Shown in pieces: positions 8,800 to 18,348 of a DNA stretch of 39,842 nt (the first letter of the stretch is position 1; each line of letters starts with the position of its first letter). The stretch spans positions 1 through 39,842 of the forward strand of contig LCEX01000014.1 in NCBI GenBank assembly GCA_000995415.1, given 5' to 3'. The DNA comes from Candidatus Gottesmanbacteria bacterium GW2011_GWC1_43_10. Its GTDB lineage: Bacteria > Patescibacteriota > Microgenomatia > UBA10105. Made by a program: the position numbers and the translations under genes. The notes under the pieces were generated by a model, which saw nothing but the letters and a program-made list of their open reading frames with translations, was not told the origin of the DNA and did no database searches.

Positions 8800-10749
8800 T
8801 TATTTAGCATAGGCCATCGTATACCAAGTTAAATTGATGTCATTTAGCAAGAAATTGTTCGTGTCGATATCAAAACGGATGGCGTTTACTTCTTGAGCAG
8901 TTTGGTTTAGTAAAAAGTAGCGGAGGTCTGATTTTGACTTTATGAATGGGTTTATCCAAAATTTTGCGTCGCCGTTCCGAAAAACCCACCTATATGTCGC
9001 CTCTTCACCTGATTTAAATTGCAAAGATAAACTTACTCTCGGTTGAAATAATAAGAAACGAAAAAATTTGAGTAAAACTGGTTCTGAAAAAGTGGTCGAA
9101 AAACCAATTACGCCTTTTTCCTTAGCCGGTACTTTTATCCAACTGTTCCAAGCCACGTTTTCGCTGACCAACAATTGGGTAATACCAAATCTCGGTGACA
9201 CGCGAACCTTTAGTAAATCTCTATTTATATCACTATCAAGTAGATCGTAATTGTTGATTATTTGCATCGAGGTCATAGGTTCGTCCAAAAAAGCCTGACG
9301 TTGATCGATGGTTTCCAAACTACTAGGAATTCTATTTCCTTCATGCCACAATATATATTCAGGTTTACGAGTTGCAGCGAAAAAGTCAGCACCCAGTTTA
9401 TCTAAATATGGCGTAAATGCAGCATATGATTGAATAACCGGCCGATTACGCCAATTAAGATTATTTGCTGCTATATATGAAATTTCCAAGGGGTAAATGT
9501 CAATTGTAGATGTGCCTATTTCCTTTAACCACATTAGAGAAAGACGGAGGTTTACTAAATCGCTCTTTGCATCCTCCCGCAGTTCATTTCTGGCTGCCGA
9601 AAAATTATTTGGATGCAATTTTTTTAAATCATAACCAGATAGTGAACTAAGCGGACGCAAGAGAAGCTTAGCATAGATATCTCTCGTAGTTTCCTGGTTT
9701 GCAGCTAAATCGCTTACCATAATAAAAACTAACACCAGCGGTATCAAAGCTTTGATGATAGATGTTCGTGTAAATGCATAAACAAACAAAATTACAGATT
9801 CAAAAAGGATGAAAAAGAATAATATCAAGAGGTGACTATCTTGCCTTGAGATAGCGGATTTCCAAGCAAAAAATAAAGGAATGAGTGTCACTACCATCAC
9901 TGATTTGGCCCGGTCATTTTTTATGATAAACCAGCACCAAACCAACAAAATAACTAAAATGAAAAGCAAATACCAAACTAAAAATTGCCAATCTGCGTAA
10001 ACTAAACTCATGGCTTGAGAATACCCTTTAACCAATTCCATTTGGGCTAAGACATATAAAACTATACCCCTTAAGTTGCGGTGGACTAAAAACCACCAAA
10101 AAATGAAGCTGGATAAAACCGAAATGACGTCACTTATCAGCGAACGCGAAATTGAGTAAATACTCCCCTTAAATAAGCTCCAACTGATTAAGGTGATCAA
10201 GGCTGTAAGACCGATAGAAAATTTTGTTAAAAGCAACCATCCTATCCCCCAACCAATAATTACCTCAACAGCTGCCTGATGTTTATTTTTCTGAAAAGTA
10301 AGAATAAAAAGCAATAACAAAGCCATAAATCTCCATTCGAAGTACTGAATGGAGATAACAAAAAGTAGCAAAGGCACCAAAATAAATTTAATCAGGTACT
10401 TTATCTTTGCCAAGCTACCCAAAAAGTAAGCTACCGCTATACCACAAACGGCAGCAAACACCACTTCAAACAATAAACGGTGATACACATGACTACCTAA
10501 ATCGAGAGTGTGTACCAGGTAGCCAAACGGTCCATATGTAAAAAGAAAGTCACTTCCCCAATTGACATTTTTTAGTGCGGCATAATTAATCGCGTATATC
10601 CATGAATTATCCAATCCTATACTCACCGCGTTTATATCAAGTCTAAATACAACCAAAAAACTTAAACCTAGTGAAAATACTATAAGACCGATAAACTTAC
10701 GGTTACCGGTAAAGACCTTAGAAACAAAATTCTGTATTGAATTAAACAT
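8800..10749 (-). CDS. Polytopic membrane protein, function not recognised
   Basis: 649-residue protein with roughly a dozen hydrophobic segments in the N-terminal two thirds and a soluble C-terminal region. Near the N-terminus is a conserved-looking loop, GLDNSWIYAINYA then GSDFLFTYGPFGYL, placed where GT-C enzymes carry catalytic acids (inference). No family was recognised with confidence. It lies in the glycan block, convergent with the methyltransferase at 8123-8785 and divergent from a YfhO paralogue. Confidence 0.7.
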   Translation of the reverse strand: MFNSIQNFVSKVFTGNRKFIGLIVFSLGLSFLVVFRLDINAVSIGLDNSWIYAINYAALKNVNWGSDFLFTYGPFGYLVHTLDLGSHVYHRLLFEVVFAAVCGIAVAYFLGSLAKIKYLIKFILVPLLLFVISIQYFEWRFMALLLLFILTFQKNKHQAAVEVIIGWGIGWLLLTKFSIGLTALITLISWSLFKGSIYSISRSLISDVISVLSSFIFWWFLVHRNLRGIVLYVLAQMELVKGYSQAMSLVYADWQFLVWYLLFILVILLVWCWFIIKNDRAKSVMVVTLIPLFFAWKSAISRQDSHLLILFFFILFESVILFVYAFTRTSIIKALIPLVLVFIMVSDLAANQETTRDIYAKLLLRPLSSLSGYDLKKLHPNNFSAARNELREDAKSDLVNLRLSLMWLKEIGTSTIDIYPLEISYIAANNLNWRNRPVIQSYAAFTPYLDKLGADFFAATRKPEYILWHEGNRIPSSLETIDQRQAFLDEPMTSMQIINNYDLLDSDINRDLLKVRVSPRFGITQLLVSENVAWNSWIKVPAKEKGVIGFSTTFSEPVLLKFFRFLLFQPRVSLSLQFKSGEEATYRWVFRNGDAKFWINPFIKSKSDLRYFLLNQTAQEVNAIRFDIDTNNFLLNDINLTWYTMAYAK

Positions 10750-10797
10750 AAACCGAATACTTTAATGTATACTGAGTCATATTCGACTAGCTCAAGA

Positions 10798-10826
10798 TTG
10801 ATGCTAAATTTATTGGAGTATATACT
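10798..10826 (+). promoter_or_regulatory. Promoter of the second YfhO gene
   Basis: TTGATG (10798-10803), 17-nt spacer, TATACT (10821-10826). The ATG at 10841 is 14 nt after the -10, giving a leader of about 7 nt and no room for a Shine-Dalgarno site. Confidence 0.6.
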
Positions 10827-10840
10827 GGATTCTAACGCAT

Positions 10841-13051
10841 ATGTCCGGTAAAATAAAAACGTCATTTAACCACCGAAATTTGATAGCTATAACTGGCTTG
10901 TTTATACTAATTTCCCTGTTCTTCGCCAAGTTGTTTTACCCAAATTTGTCAATTTTGGCAACAAGCGAACAAGCTATATCAGATATTTGGTATTTCAATT
11001 TCCCCTTAAAAAATTTTCTCGCAGAATCTTTAAAATCTGGTAATTTCCCACTCTGGAATCAACATATGAGTGGCGGTTTTCCAGTACTAGCCAATTCCCA
11101 GATCGGAGTTTTTCATTTCTACAATTTCCTGGCTTTTAAATTTTTGCCTGCAATTTATGCATTTAATCTGGCTTATATTGCTACGTTTTTTCAAGCCGCC
11201 TTAGGCATGTTTTTATATCTCCGCCAAATCAAGTTCAGTCCGTTAACCTCTTTTTACGGTGCGTTTTTATTTTCTTTTTCCGGATTTTTTGTCACCCATT
11301 TGGCCCACTTTTCCAACATGCAAGCTGCAGTTTTTCTGCCTTGGTTGTTTTGGGTTACGGAACTGTTGTTGGAAAAGCCTAAACTTTCTTTGAGTCTAGT
11401 ATTTGCTGTTTTATTTTCACAACAAATATTCGCTGGCGCTCCCCAATTTACTTTTATCACGATCTTTGCCTTGTTCATATATATAGCGGGTAAAATATAT
11501 ATCAGCAAGCCCAAAAAAACGCTTGGCTATTTTATTTTGGGGCTGGGTGCGGGACTGATCATTTCGGCTGTACAATTGTTACCTACATTAGAACTACTAA
11601 AACTATCAAGTAGATCTCACGGAAATTTGACAGAGGTCCTTGGTTTTACTTTTCAGATAAAAGACTTTTTGACGCTGATCAATCCATTTATTTTTGGCAA
11701 TCCACATGACGGCACTTACTCAACACAAGTTCAACTATATCAGTCTATATTTTGGGAAAATACCGCATATATCGGAATCATACCTCTATTTCTGGTAATT
11801 CTTACGTTTTTCAAAATAAAACAATTCCGTAATGGGCGAATATACTTAGTTATGTTAACAACTTCCGTTTTGCTCATGTTGGGAGGAGATGGTCCTTTGC
11901 GATACCTGTTTATGTTACCGCCGTTTTCACTGTTTAGATTTACGGCACGGTTCTTGGTCGTATTTACTTTTATTGTTGTCGTCTTGGCTGTCCAAGGACT
12001 AAGTTTAATCCAGAAATCGATTCTCAATCGGAGTAAGTATCAATCGATCTTTCTGGTGATTCTGGTTTTATTTTCCATAGGAGACATTTTCTGGATCTGG
12101 AGAGATTACCACAATGTGGTTCCGTTTGCCGATTTCCAAAAGGTTCCTCAAGCTGTAGAAATCATTAAAAATGATCAACCCGGCATGGTATATATGGTCA
12201 ATCGACACGCACGAGCTATCCGGGAAGCAGCTACAAACGGTTGGAGCAAACCCGATCGCTTATTGGAACTAAGGAACGAAATAGCCCCAAATCTCAATCT
12301 GCTATACAATTTGTCAACCCCGGATTCTTATTCAACCCTCGCTCCGCGCCGGATAGACTATTATAACAGTTTGATTTTTACGTCATATCAACTTACAAAC
12401 GAAAGTCAGCAACTTGACTTTCTTCAATTGCGCTTAATCAGTCTCCGCGATACAACGCATATTTTATCTGCCTTTCCTTTAACTAACTCCGACTTGAGTT
12501 TATACAAAAAGTTTGAGTTAACCGATTTTGACAATCAACCTATGTATATTTACAAGAATAAGGCGGCTGTTCCCAAGTATTACCTGATTAGTAAATTTAA
12601 AATTGTAACAACTATTGAAGATTTTTTGACTCAAGTAACCAATCCTGATTTCGATCCCAAAACCGAAGCTGTGGTTGAAAAACCACTCACTGCTCCGAGT
12701 TCATCACTACCAATTTTAGCCGACATCAATGTTCTTCAGGAACAAAATGCCGAATTAAAGCTGGCAGTAAATACCAATCAAGCTGGCGTCTTAGTTATCA
12801 CCAATTCTTATTATCCCGGTTGGGAAGCAACTGTTGATGGAAAACAACAGGAAATTTTTCCCGTAAATTTTATTAATCAAGGATTGTGGCTAAATCAGGG
12901 AAAACACCAAATTTATTTGCGTTATAACCCCAGTAGTTTCCGCTTTGGATTGTTTATTTCCGCAGTCGGTTATGGAGCAATTATTATCTATTTTCTGAAT
13001 TTGGGTTTACGTCACATCTATGTTTTAAAAAAATGGAAGAATTCCCCATAG
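10841..13051 (+). CDS. YfhO-family polytopic membrane protein, paralogue
   Basis: 736 residues, clearly homologous along its whole length to the protein at 3660-5855. Shared blocks include SDIWYFNFPLKNF, FFQAALGM, a SGFFVTHLAH block, LRNEIAPNLNLLYNLSTPD and NSYYPGWEA near the C-terminus. It has the same layout of many N-terminal helices and a soluble C-terminal domain. It is expressed from its own promoter. It presumably acts on a lipid-linked or surface glycan like its paralogue; divergence is enough for a different acceptor. Confidence 0.85.
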   Translation: MSGKIKTSFNHRNLIAITGLFILISLFFAKLFYPNLSILATSEQAISDIWYFNFPLKNFLAESLKSGNFPLWNQHMSGGFPVLANSQIGVFHFYNFLAFKFLPAIYAFNLAYIATFFQAALGMFLYLRQIKFSPLTSFYGAFLFSFSGFFVTHLAHFSNMQAAVFLPWLFWVTELLLEKPKLSLSLVFAVLFSQQIFAGAPQFTFITIFALFIYIAGKIYISKPKKTLGYFILGLGAGLIISAVQLLPTLELLKLSSRSHGNLTEVLGFTFQIKDFLTLINPFIFGNPHDGTYSTQVQLYQSIFWENTAYIGIIPLFLVILTFFKIKQFRNGRIYLVMLTTSVLLMLGGDGPLRYLFMLPPFSLFRFTARFLVVFTFIVVVLAVQGLSLIQKSILNRSKYQSIFLVILVLFSIGDIFWIWRDYHNVVPFADFQKVPQAVEIIKNDQPGMVYMVNRHARAIREAATNGWSKPDRLLELRNEIAPNLNLLYNLSTPDSYSTLAPRRIDYYNSLIFTSYQLTNESQQLDFLQLRLISLRDTTHILSAFPLTNSDLSLYKKFELTDFDNQPMYIYKNKAAVPKYYLISKFKIVTTIEDFLTQVTNPDFDPKTEAVVEKPLTAPSSSLPILADINVLQEQNAELKLAVNTNQAGVLVITNSYYPGWEATVDGKQQEIFPVNFINQGLWLNQGKHQIYLRYNPSSFRFGLFISAVGYGAIIIYFLNLGLRHIYVLKKWKNSP

Positions 13052-13056
13052 GTGGA

Positions 13057-15090
13057 TCAAAACTTATTTAAATCAGTTTCGTCGTTTTTCAGCTTTTTTT
13101 GATATTCATTTTCATAGACGCTCGCCTTTGCTTCATCTCCAAAACAATCTTTGTATAGTAGAGCTAGCAATCTATATGTTTCCGGTTGGTTGTTAAATCT
13201 TTGAGCTGAAGCTAAAAGTAGAGACTCCGCTTCTGGACATTTCTTTTCAGCGATATAAACTGCTCCTAATATTTGGGCTGTATCGATGAGTTCTGGCTCG
13301 AGTTCTAATGCCCCTTTTAAGTATTTTTCGGCCAGGTCCAATTTCTGATTTGCAAACACTACTTTAGCAAACTCTTTTTTGCTTGTGGCATATACCCGCA
13401 GAACGTCAGCCAACATCGGGTGCTTATAATTTCCCAAACTACCCTGCAGCGGATCATGATAGCTTTGGAAAAGCTGCTCGTTTAAGACAATAAATTCATT
13501 GATCTGCATGTTTTTTATTTCCTCTATTTTGTAGAGTCGGTAGAGAATCCCGGTTTGGATCCAGGCAAAATCCTTACCCGTAGTCAAAGGCATTGTCGAA
13601 AGCAGGGGATAAGTGCCATAGTAACGTTTCACCATTTCGTCAAAAACGTTGGTGTTTTTTTCCCAAGTCCCTACTTCCAACTCCGGATACTGATACGCCA
13701 AAACTTGTAAATACGACGGGAAAGACAAAGTTCCGGTTTGAATCAATTTTAGGCCACGAAAACCTTTGGTTTTGCCTTGAGTCAAATATAAATATTGGGT
13801 ATCAAATATGGAGGTATCGTCTGCCAAAAACAGCAACGAGTTATCAGGAGCAGTATCCAAAATATCCTGAGCCAAGTTTTCTGCCGTCGCGTCAAAACGG
13901 AGACTACCTAATTTGGCATAATTTGTATACCACATCGCAAGTGGTAATACCCCCATGACCAACGTCGCAGACAAAATAGTTCTTTTGTGGACCAGTCTAT
14001 TTATCATCCGTTCAACCAGCTTTGCCACTGCGGCTATACCAAAGGCGATCCAAATGCTAAGTAGGAAATAGGGTATGAGTAAAAATCTTTCTGAAGTCCC
14101 CAAATGAAAATTTAGGTATATCGGAAAGGCCGCATAAAACAAAAAACCCGGTCCGGCAAGAAGAAAACTCATCACAAATGGCCAAAATGTCTGTTTGTGC
14201 TCTCGGTAATGCTCTACGATCCCGATTACTCCGAGTATTACTCCGATTTTTGTAAAATCTATGAGAAGCGTCTCGCCCAAAAACCTGAGTTGAAAATAGC
14301 GATCTATCAAGTTTAACCCAAACATCTGCCCGGCTCTAAAAGTACCATAGACCGCCCGTGTCACCAAACGGATAAAGGCTGGTCCGGTGACTGGGTTTTC
14401 CCAATTGATATACGGCCTTCCCAAGGCCGCCCAAACTACATATAAATAGGGGAGCAAACCGGCGATAAAAATCAGACACGAAATAAGTAAAATCCGGCCT
14501 TTATTTTTTTCCTGCAAAAAGTTACGGTAGACTAACCAACCCCATCCGGGAACTAAAAATAAAATCGTCTGATGGTGGCTTAAGGCTAAACCAAAAATAA
14601 AGCTCATCAAATAAAGAAGCCTTGTTCGTCTTTGTTCGCTGTAAACCACTGCTAACAACGTCAGTCCTACACTAAATAGTAAGTTTAAGGCAAATACCTC
14701 CGGCACAATCGCATATAACCAGACCAAATAGTTAAAACCCAGACTTAGGGTCGCAATCAGGGCGACCAGTGGACGCCGTACCAGTTTGATGAGCAAAATG
14801 AAAAATAAGCCGAGGCTAAGAGCCATGGGAATACTTGATAAAAACCCGACCCTCCAAGCTACGGTTCCCAGAGGAATTTGAGTCTGCAACCAACCAAGAA
14901 AAGTATAAAGTGGATATCCGGGAGGGTGGGCAACACCCCGCACGAAGGCGGCTGAAACTAAATCCCCTGCATCTCCGCCGTAGATGCTCGGAGATTGGAA
15001 AAAGACATAAAAGAGGAGAAAAAATACGCTTAAAATAAGAGCAGTAATTTTTTCTCCCCTTTTGATTACTCTTAATCGCTGCATTTGCAT
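13057..15090 (-). CDS. DUF2723-type GT-C membrane protein with C-terminal TPR-like repeats
   Basis: 677 residues. The N-terminal part matches the DUF2723/TMEM260-type signature: YGGDAGDLVSAA (D40, D43) then RGVAHPPGYPLY, typical of a protein-O-mannosyltransferase-like GT-C fold. About ten helices follow, then a soluble region. The last about 120 residues contain TPR-like helical pairs (KYLKGALELEPELIDTA, PEAESLLLASAQRF). It is a likely extracytoplasmic glycosyltransferase. It is convergent with the YfhO paralogue (5-bp gap) and lies downstream of the pilin gene, so pilin glycosylation is possible but unproven. Confidence 0.8.
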   Translation of the reverse strand: MQMQRLRVIKRGEKITALILSVFFLLFYVFFQSPSIYGGDAGDLVSAAFVRGVAHPPGYPLYTFLGWLQTQIPLGTVAWRVGFLSSIPMALSLGLFFILLIKLVRRPLVALIATLSLGFNYLVWLYAIVPEVFALNLLFSVGLTLLAVVYSEQRRTRLLYLMSFIFGLALSHHQTILFLVPGWGWLVYRNFLQEKNKGRILLISCLIFIAGLLPYLYVVWAALGRPYINWENPVTGPAFIRLVTRAVYGTFRAGQMFGLNLIDRYFQLRFLGETLLIDFTKIGVILGVIGIVEHYREHKQTFWPFVMSFLLAGPGFLFYAAFPIYLNFHLGTSERFLLIPYFLLSIWIAFGIAAVAKLVERMINRLVHKRTILSATLVMGVLPLAMWYTNYAKLGSLRFDATAENLAQDILDTAPDNSLLFLADDTSIFDTQYLYLTQGKTKGFRGLKLIQTGTLSFPSYLQVLAYQYPELEVGTWEKNTNVFDEMVKRYYGTYPLLSTMPLTTGKDFAWIQTGILYRLYKIEEIKNMQINEFIVLNEQLFQSYHDPLQGSLGNYKHPMLADVLRVYATSKKEFAKVVFANQKLDLAEKYLKGALELEPELIDTAQILGAVYIAEKKCPEAESLLLASAQRFNNQPETYRLLALLYKDCFGDEAKASVYENEYQKKLKNDETDLNKF

Positions 15091-15118
15091 TTTTTAACTC
15101 TTCCACCTAATTCCGTCT

Positions 15119-15634
15119 CTAATGAGCACAAAAGAAACACGTCCCAGAGGTACTCGGACATGACCCAGTCAAACCTGGCGGATTGGCCGTGCTATTGTAT
15201 AAAGAATTTGCATCAGCATTTCCCCCCTTGGCTTCAGGTGCAAAACATCCCCAAGTCTGAAGTGATGCATCAGCAATCAGGTAAATCGCGTTTCCTTGTG
15301 TCGGAATCCCGGAATTGAAACCTGTTTTTAATTCTCCGGCACTCACTAGAGTATTTATCCAAGCGGTAGCTGCTCCAGTAGTGATATTGATCGCATTTTG
15401 CGAACTTGTGCCCCACGGCATAGAGCTACGACTGGCGTAAAACCGGTTCAAAGCGTTGACATACTCTGTGGCAATTGATCTTTTGTTTGAATCCCTGGCT
15501 TTTCGTACTTGATCTATCGGATCAATGGCAGCTAGAAGCCCGGCAGCTAAAATACCCAAAATACCGATGACTATTAAAAGCTCGACTAAAGTAAAACCTA
15601 GTTTGTGAGACCTAATATGTTTGGACAATGACAT
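15119..15634 (-). CDS. Type IV pilin-like protein (class III signal)
   Basis: 171-residue prepilin. Short basic leader then KLG|FTLVELLIVIGILGILAA: cleavage after G13, F14 as the new N-terminus and the conserved E18 (Glu5 of the mature form). The C-terminal region has four cysteines, including CPSTSGTCFFC, suggesting disulphides in the head domain. It is a good candidate for the main pilin because it has its own strong promoter and an AGGAGGTG ribosome site (15639-15646) 4 nt before the ATG. It should be processed by the PilD at 75-854. Confidence 0.9.
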   Translation of the reverse strand: MSLSKHIRSHKLGFTLVELLIVIGILGILAAGLLAAIDPIDQVRKARDSNKRSIATEYVNALNRFYASRSSMPWGTSSQNAINITTGAATAWINTLVSAGELKTGFNSGIPTQGNAIYLIADASLQTWGCFAPEAKGGNADANSLYNSTANPPGLTGSCPSTSGTCFFCAH

Positions 15635-15670
15635 ATTTCACCTCCTCTCACAAGATATAATTTTCCTAAA

Positions 15671-15690
15671 AAAATACCGCTATCGGCAAA
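15671..15690 (-). promoter_or_regulatory. Small hairpin with T-run in the pilin leader
   Basis: On the minus strand a short stem (about 5 bp with one G-U, loop ATAG) is followed by TATTTTTTT within the pilin 5' leader. It is weak for a terminator and could be a minor attenuator or an mRNA stability element. Confidence 0.25.
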
Positions 15691-15710
15691 ATATTAATTA
15701 TTTAATTCAG

Positions 15711-15738
15711 TTTATACCGACTCGACTTTGAGTGTCAA
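15711..15738 (-). promoter_or_regulatory. Strong sigma70-type promoter of the pilin gene
   Basis: On the minus strand: TTGACA (15738-15733), 16-nt spacer, TATAAA (15716-15711). This is the closest match to consensus among the promoters noted in the window. It lies just past the pilC stop, so the pilin can be transcribed apart from the assembly genes, with a leader of about 70 nt. Confidence 0.7.
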
Positions 15739-15750
15739 ATTTATTTTAAT

Positions 15751-16965
15751 TTATTTGAACTGGTTGACCAAATTGTAAATCGGCGTGATCACTGCGTACA
15801 CAAATAAACCGACGCCGACTCCTAATATAACCATCATAAGTGGCTCAATTGCGGTTGTCAAGCTTTTGACTGTTTGTTCTGATTCCCGTTCAAAATAGAT
15901 AGAGATGCGCATCAAAGCATCATCCATTTTTCCGGTCTCTTCACCGACTTTTACCATTTGTGCCAGTAACGGCGGGAAAATCGGGTACTGCGCGAACAGG
16001 ACTCCCAAGGGAAAACCTTTTTCGACTTTTTTGGTGATTTCTTTGAGCGCCTCCTGATAATGAATATTCCCCATGGTCTCAACCAGTATATTTAAGGCGT
16101 CCAAAATATGCACCCCGGCGCCAACCAACATCCCCAAAGTCCGCGTAAATTCGACCAAAACGATCTGTTTTTGCAGAGTCCCCAAAAGCGGAATTTTCAA
16201 CATCATCCCATCCCAGATCCGCCGTCCTACCAGAGTCGCCCGCCAGCGTTTAAACGCCACAAATCCCAAAAAGAGCAAAATTAGTCCCAACCACCAAAAC
16301 TTGACACTGTATTTGGAAAGGGCCTGGAGTATCCGGGTCTGGATCGGCAGATCGGCCCCAAACTGGTCATAGAGATCGGTAAGTTTTGGTACGACCACGA
16401 TCATCAGGACTTCAAAAACTAGGATCATCACCGACAAAATGATCACGGGGTAGACCATCGCGCCTTTGACTTTGCCCCGAAACTCTTGGTCTTTTTCCAT
16501 ATTTTCCGCGAGACGAAGTAGTACCCGGTCCAAAGTCCCCGAAGCTTCGCCTGCTCGCACTAAAGCGATGTAGATAGGCGAAAACTCGTGTTTGTACAGC
16601 TCCAAAGCTGATGCTAGGTTTCCGCCGCCTTGGATCTCCCGCGAGATTTTATTTAACATCTCCGCAAACGCCACGTTGGTGGTTTGGGATTTGAGTAATG
16701 TCAGCGCTTCTTGAAGTTGCAGGCCGGCATTGATCATCGTTGCTAGTTGCCGCGTCAGGTTGGTGATATCCCGCCGGCTGACTTTACTAAAAGTGACTGT
16801 AGAAAAAGACTTGGAAAACAGCGATTTTTGATGCAGAGTGAGCCTCGTGATATAAAGCGACCGCTCACGGATCAAAGCTGCGGCTTCGTGTGCGCTCACC
16901 GACTCAACTGTACCTTTAAAATATTTGCCGCTTCTATCACGAGCGGTATAATCAAAAATTGGCAC
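15751..16965 (-). CDS. pilC: Type IV pilus inner-membrane platform protein PilC (GspF family)
   Basis: Polytopic platform protein that couples the PilB/PilT motors to pilin assembly. 404 residues from the GTG at 16965, reading MPIFDYTARDRSGKYFKG, the usual PilC N-terminus. A TTG further upstream (16986) lies inside a dispersed repeat and is not preferred. Two GspF domains are visible, each with the pattern LATMINAGLQLQEAL / LGMLVGAGVHILDAL and ALVRAGEASGTLDRVL / MVKVGEETGKMDDAL. Three membrane segments sit at the usual places, the last near the C-terminus. No Shine-Dalgarno site is present; the leader is the 99-bp repeat. Confidence 0.93.
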   Translation of the reverse strand: MPIFDYTARDRSGKYFKGTVESVSAHEAAALIRERSLYITRLTLHQKSLFSKSFSTVTFSKVSRRDITNLTRQLATMINAGLQLQEALTLLKSQTTNVAFAEMLNKISREIQGGGNLASALELYKHEFSPIYIALVRAGEASGTLDRVLLRLAENMEKDQEFRGKVKGAMVYPVIILSVMILVFEVLMIVVVPKLTDLYDQFGADLPIQTRILQALSKYSVKFWWLGLILLFLGFVAFKRWRATLVGRRIWDGMMLKIPLLGTLQKQIVLVEFTRTLGMLVGAGVHILDALNILVETMGNIHYQEALKEITKKVEKGFPLGVLFAQYPIFPPLLAQMVKVGEETGKMDDALMRISIYFERESEQTVKSLTTAIEPLMMVILGVGVGLFVYAVITPIYNLVNQFK

Positions 16966-16967
16966 TG

Positions 16968-17066
16968 TAATAAATGCAAAAATCAAAAATCAAAATGCAA
17001 AAATGCTTTTACATTTTGAGAATTTTGTATTTTACATTGTCATTTTAAATTTTGATATTTAAATTT
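16968..17066. repeat. 99-bp direct repeat, copy 1 (pilC leader)
   Basis: AT-rich 99-bp sequence that I read as identical to 18250-18348. On the minus strand it ends 2 nt before the pilC GTG. It consists of TTTTTGATTTTTGCA-like words. Confidence 0.85.
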
Positions 17067-17071
17067 AGATT

Positions 17072-17172
17072 GTCATTGCGAGCGAAACGACCTGCCTGCC
17101 GGCAGGCAGGAGTGAAACGAAGCAATCTCAAGGATATTAGATTGCCGCGTCGCTTAAGCTCCTCGCAATGAC
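17072..17172. repeat. Dispersed palindromic repeat (GTCATTGCGAG family) with nested palindrome
   Basis: Outer inverted ends GTCATTGCGAG (17072-17082) and CTCGCAATGAC (17162-17172) are perfectly complementary. Inside, 17091-17110 is a perfect 20-bp palindrome built on CCTGCCTGCC. It lies in the pilT-pilC gap. Same family as 1929-1994. Confidence 0.8.
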
Positions 17173-17191
17173 GCACTGCGTAAGTCCTGAT

Positions 17192-18247
17192 TTAGGTTGA
17201 TGCAAATAATCTGATCAACTCCTCAGGTCTTAAAGCATACTCTTTGGCTGTATCCAAAGTGATTGCCCCTTTTTTGACTAACTGTGCCAAAGATACTTCC
17301 AAAAGTGACATCCCCATATCCGCCGATGTCTGGATGATGTTATCGATCAAATGAGTTTTGCCCTCACGGATGGAAGTCTGCACCGCCGGTGTGGCGATGA
17401 GTATTTCCGTCGCCGGTCGCCGTCCGCCACCTATGGCCGGAATCAGGCGCTGCGAAAACACAGCCTCGAGCGTCCCGGATAATTGCAGTCTGATCTGGGC
17501 CTGCTGTTTCTCCGGAAACACATCCACTATCCGGTCAATTGTCTGGGCAGCCGAATTGGTATGCAAAGTCGCAAATACCAAATGCCCGGTTTCAGCTACA
17601 GTCAAAGCTGCAGCGATAGTTTCATAATCGCGCATTTCACCAACCAACACTACATCAGGATCCTCGCGCAATACACTGCGCAGGGCCACATTCCAAGAAT
17701 GGGTATCGGTGTGCATTTCCCGCTGGGACACGATTGACCGGGCTTTGGGATAAACATACTCGATGGGATCTTCAATCGTCACGATGTGCACGTTTCGTGT
17801 TTTGTTGATCTCGTTTAAGATCGCTGCCAATGTAGTTGACTTACCGTGTCCGGTCGGACCGGTCACCAGGATAAATCCGCGGCGCAAATTCACAAACTGG
17901 TAACAAATCTCGGGCAAGAATAGTTCTTCGATGGTCCGGATTTTTTGCGGCAAATAGCGTAGAGCTGCACCGAGCGAGGCTTTTTGGTAATAAATATTGG
18001 CTCGGAAACGCGCACTACCCAATCCGTAGGAAAAATCGATTTCCTTATTGGCCAAAAACAAATCTTTTTGTTCGCTACTTAAAATCGAGAAGACGAGGAC
18101 TTCGACATCTTGCGGCGTCAGCACTGGTTCACCGGGGACTGGCAAAAGAACACCATCAATCCTAAGTACCGGCGGATACCCGGTCATCAAATGCAAATCA
18201 GAGGCACCACGCCGTGCTGTCATCTCTAAGAGTTGTTTCATGTCCAT
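17192..18247 (-). CDS. pilT: Type IV pilus retraction ATPase PilT
   Basis: Hexameric ATPase that retracts the pilus (twitching, DNA uptake). 351 residues from the ATG at 18247 (MDMKQLLE). Motifs: N-terminal ASDLHLMTGYPP, Walker A GPTGHGKST at 130-138, Asp-box EDPIEY, Walker B DPDVVLVGEMRD at about 196-207, and His-box HLVFATLHTNSA. An in-frame start further upstream lies in the repeat and is rejected; the repeat edge is 2 nt before the chosen ATG. The His replacing Ser in the P-loop (GPTGHGKS) is a minor variation. Confidence 0.95.
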   Translation of the reverse strand: MDMKQLLEMTARRGASDLHLMTGYPPVLRIDGVLLPVPGEPVLTPQDVEVLVFSILSSEQKDLFLANKEIDFSYGLGSARFRANIYYQKASLGAALRYLPQKIRTIEELFLPEICYQFVNLRRGFILVTGPTGHGKSTTLAAILNEINKTRNVHIVTIEDPIEYVYPKARSIVSQREMHTDTHSWNVALRSVLREDPDVVLVGEMRDYETIAAALTVAETGHLVFATLHTNSAAQTIDRIVDVFPEKQQAQIRLQLSGTLEAVFSQRLIPAIGGGRRPATEILIATPAVQTSIREGKTHLIDNIIQTSADMGMSLLEVSLAQLVKKGAITLDTAKEYALRPEELIRLFAST

Positions 18248-18249
18248 AA

Positions 18250-18348
18250 TAATAAATGCAAAAATCAAAAATCAAAATGCAAAAATGCTTTTACATTTTG
18301 AGAATTTTGTATTTTACATTGTCATTTTAAATTTTGATATTTAAATTT
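18250..18348. repeat. 99-bp direct repeat, copy 2 (pilT leader and pilB 3' end)
   Basis: Apparently identical to 16968-17066. On the minus strand it supplies the last few codons and stop of pilB and the leader of pilT, ending 2 nt before the pilT ATG. The two copies are direct repeats around pilT, so recombination between them would delete pilT. Confidence 0.85.

Noticed and set aside
16965-16986. Longer pilC N-terminus from a TTG start
   Set aside because: The extra seven residues come from the 99-bp repeat, and the GTG start gives the usual PilC N-terminus.
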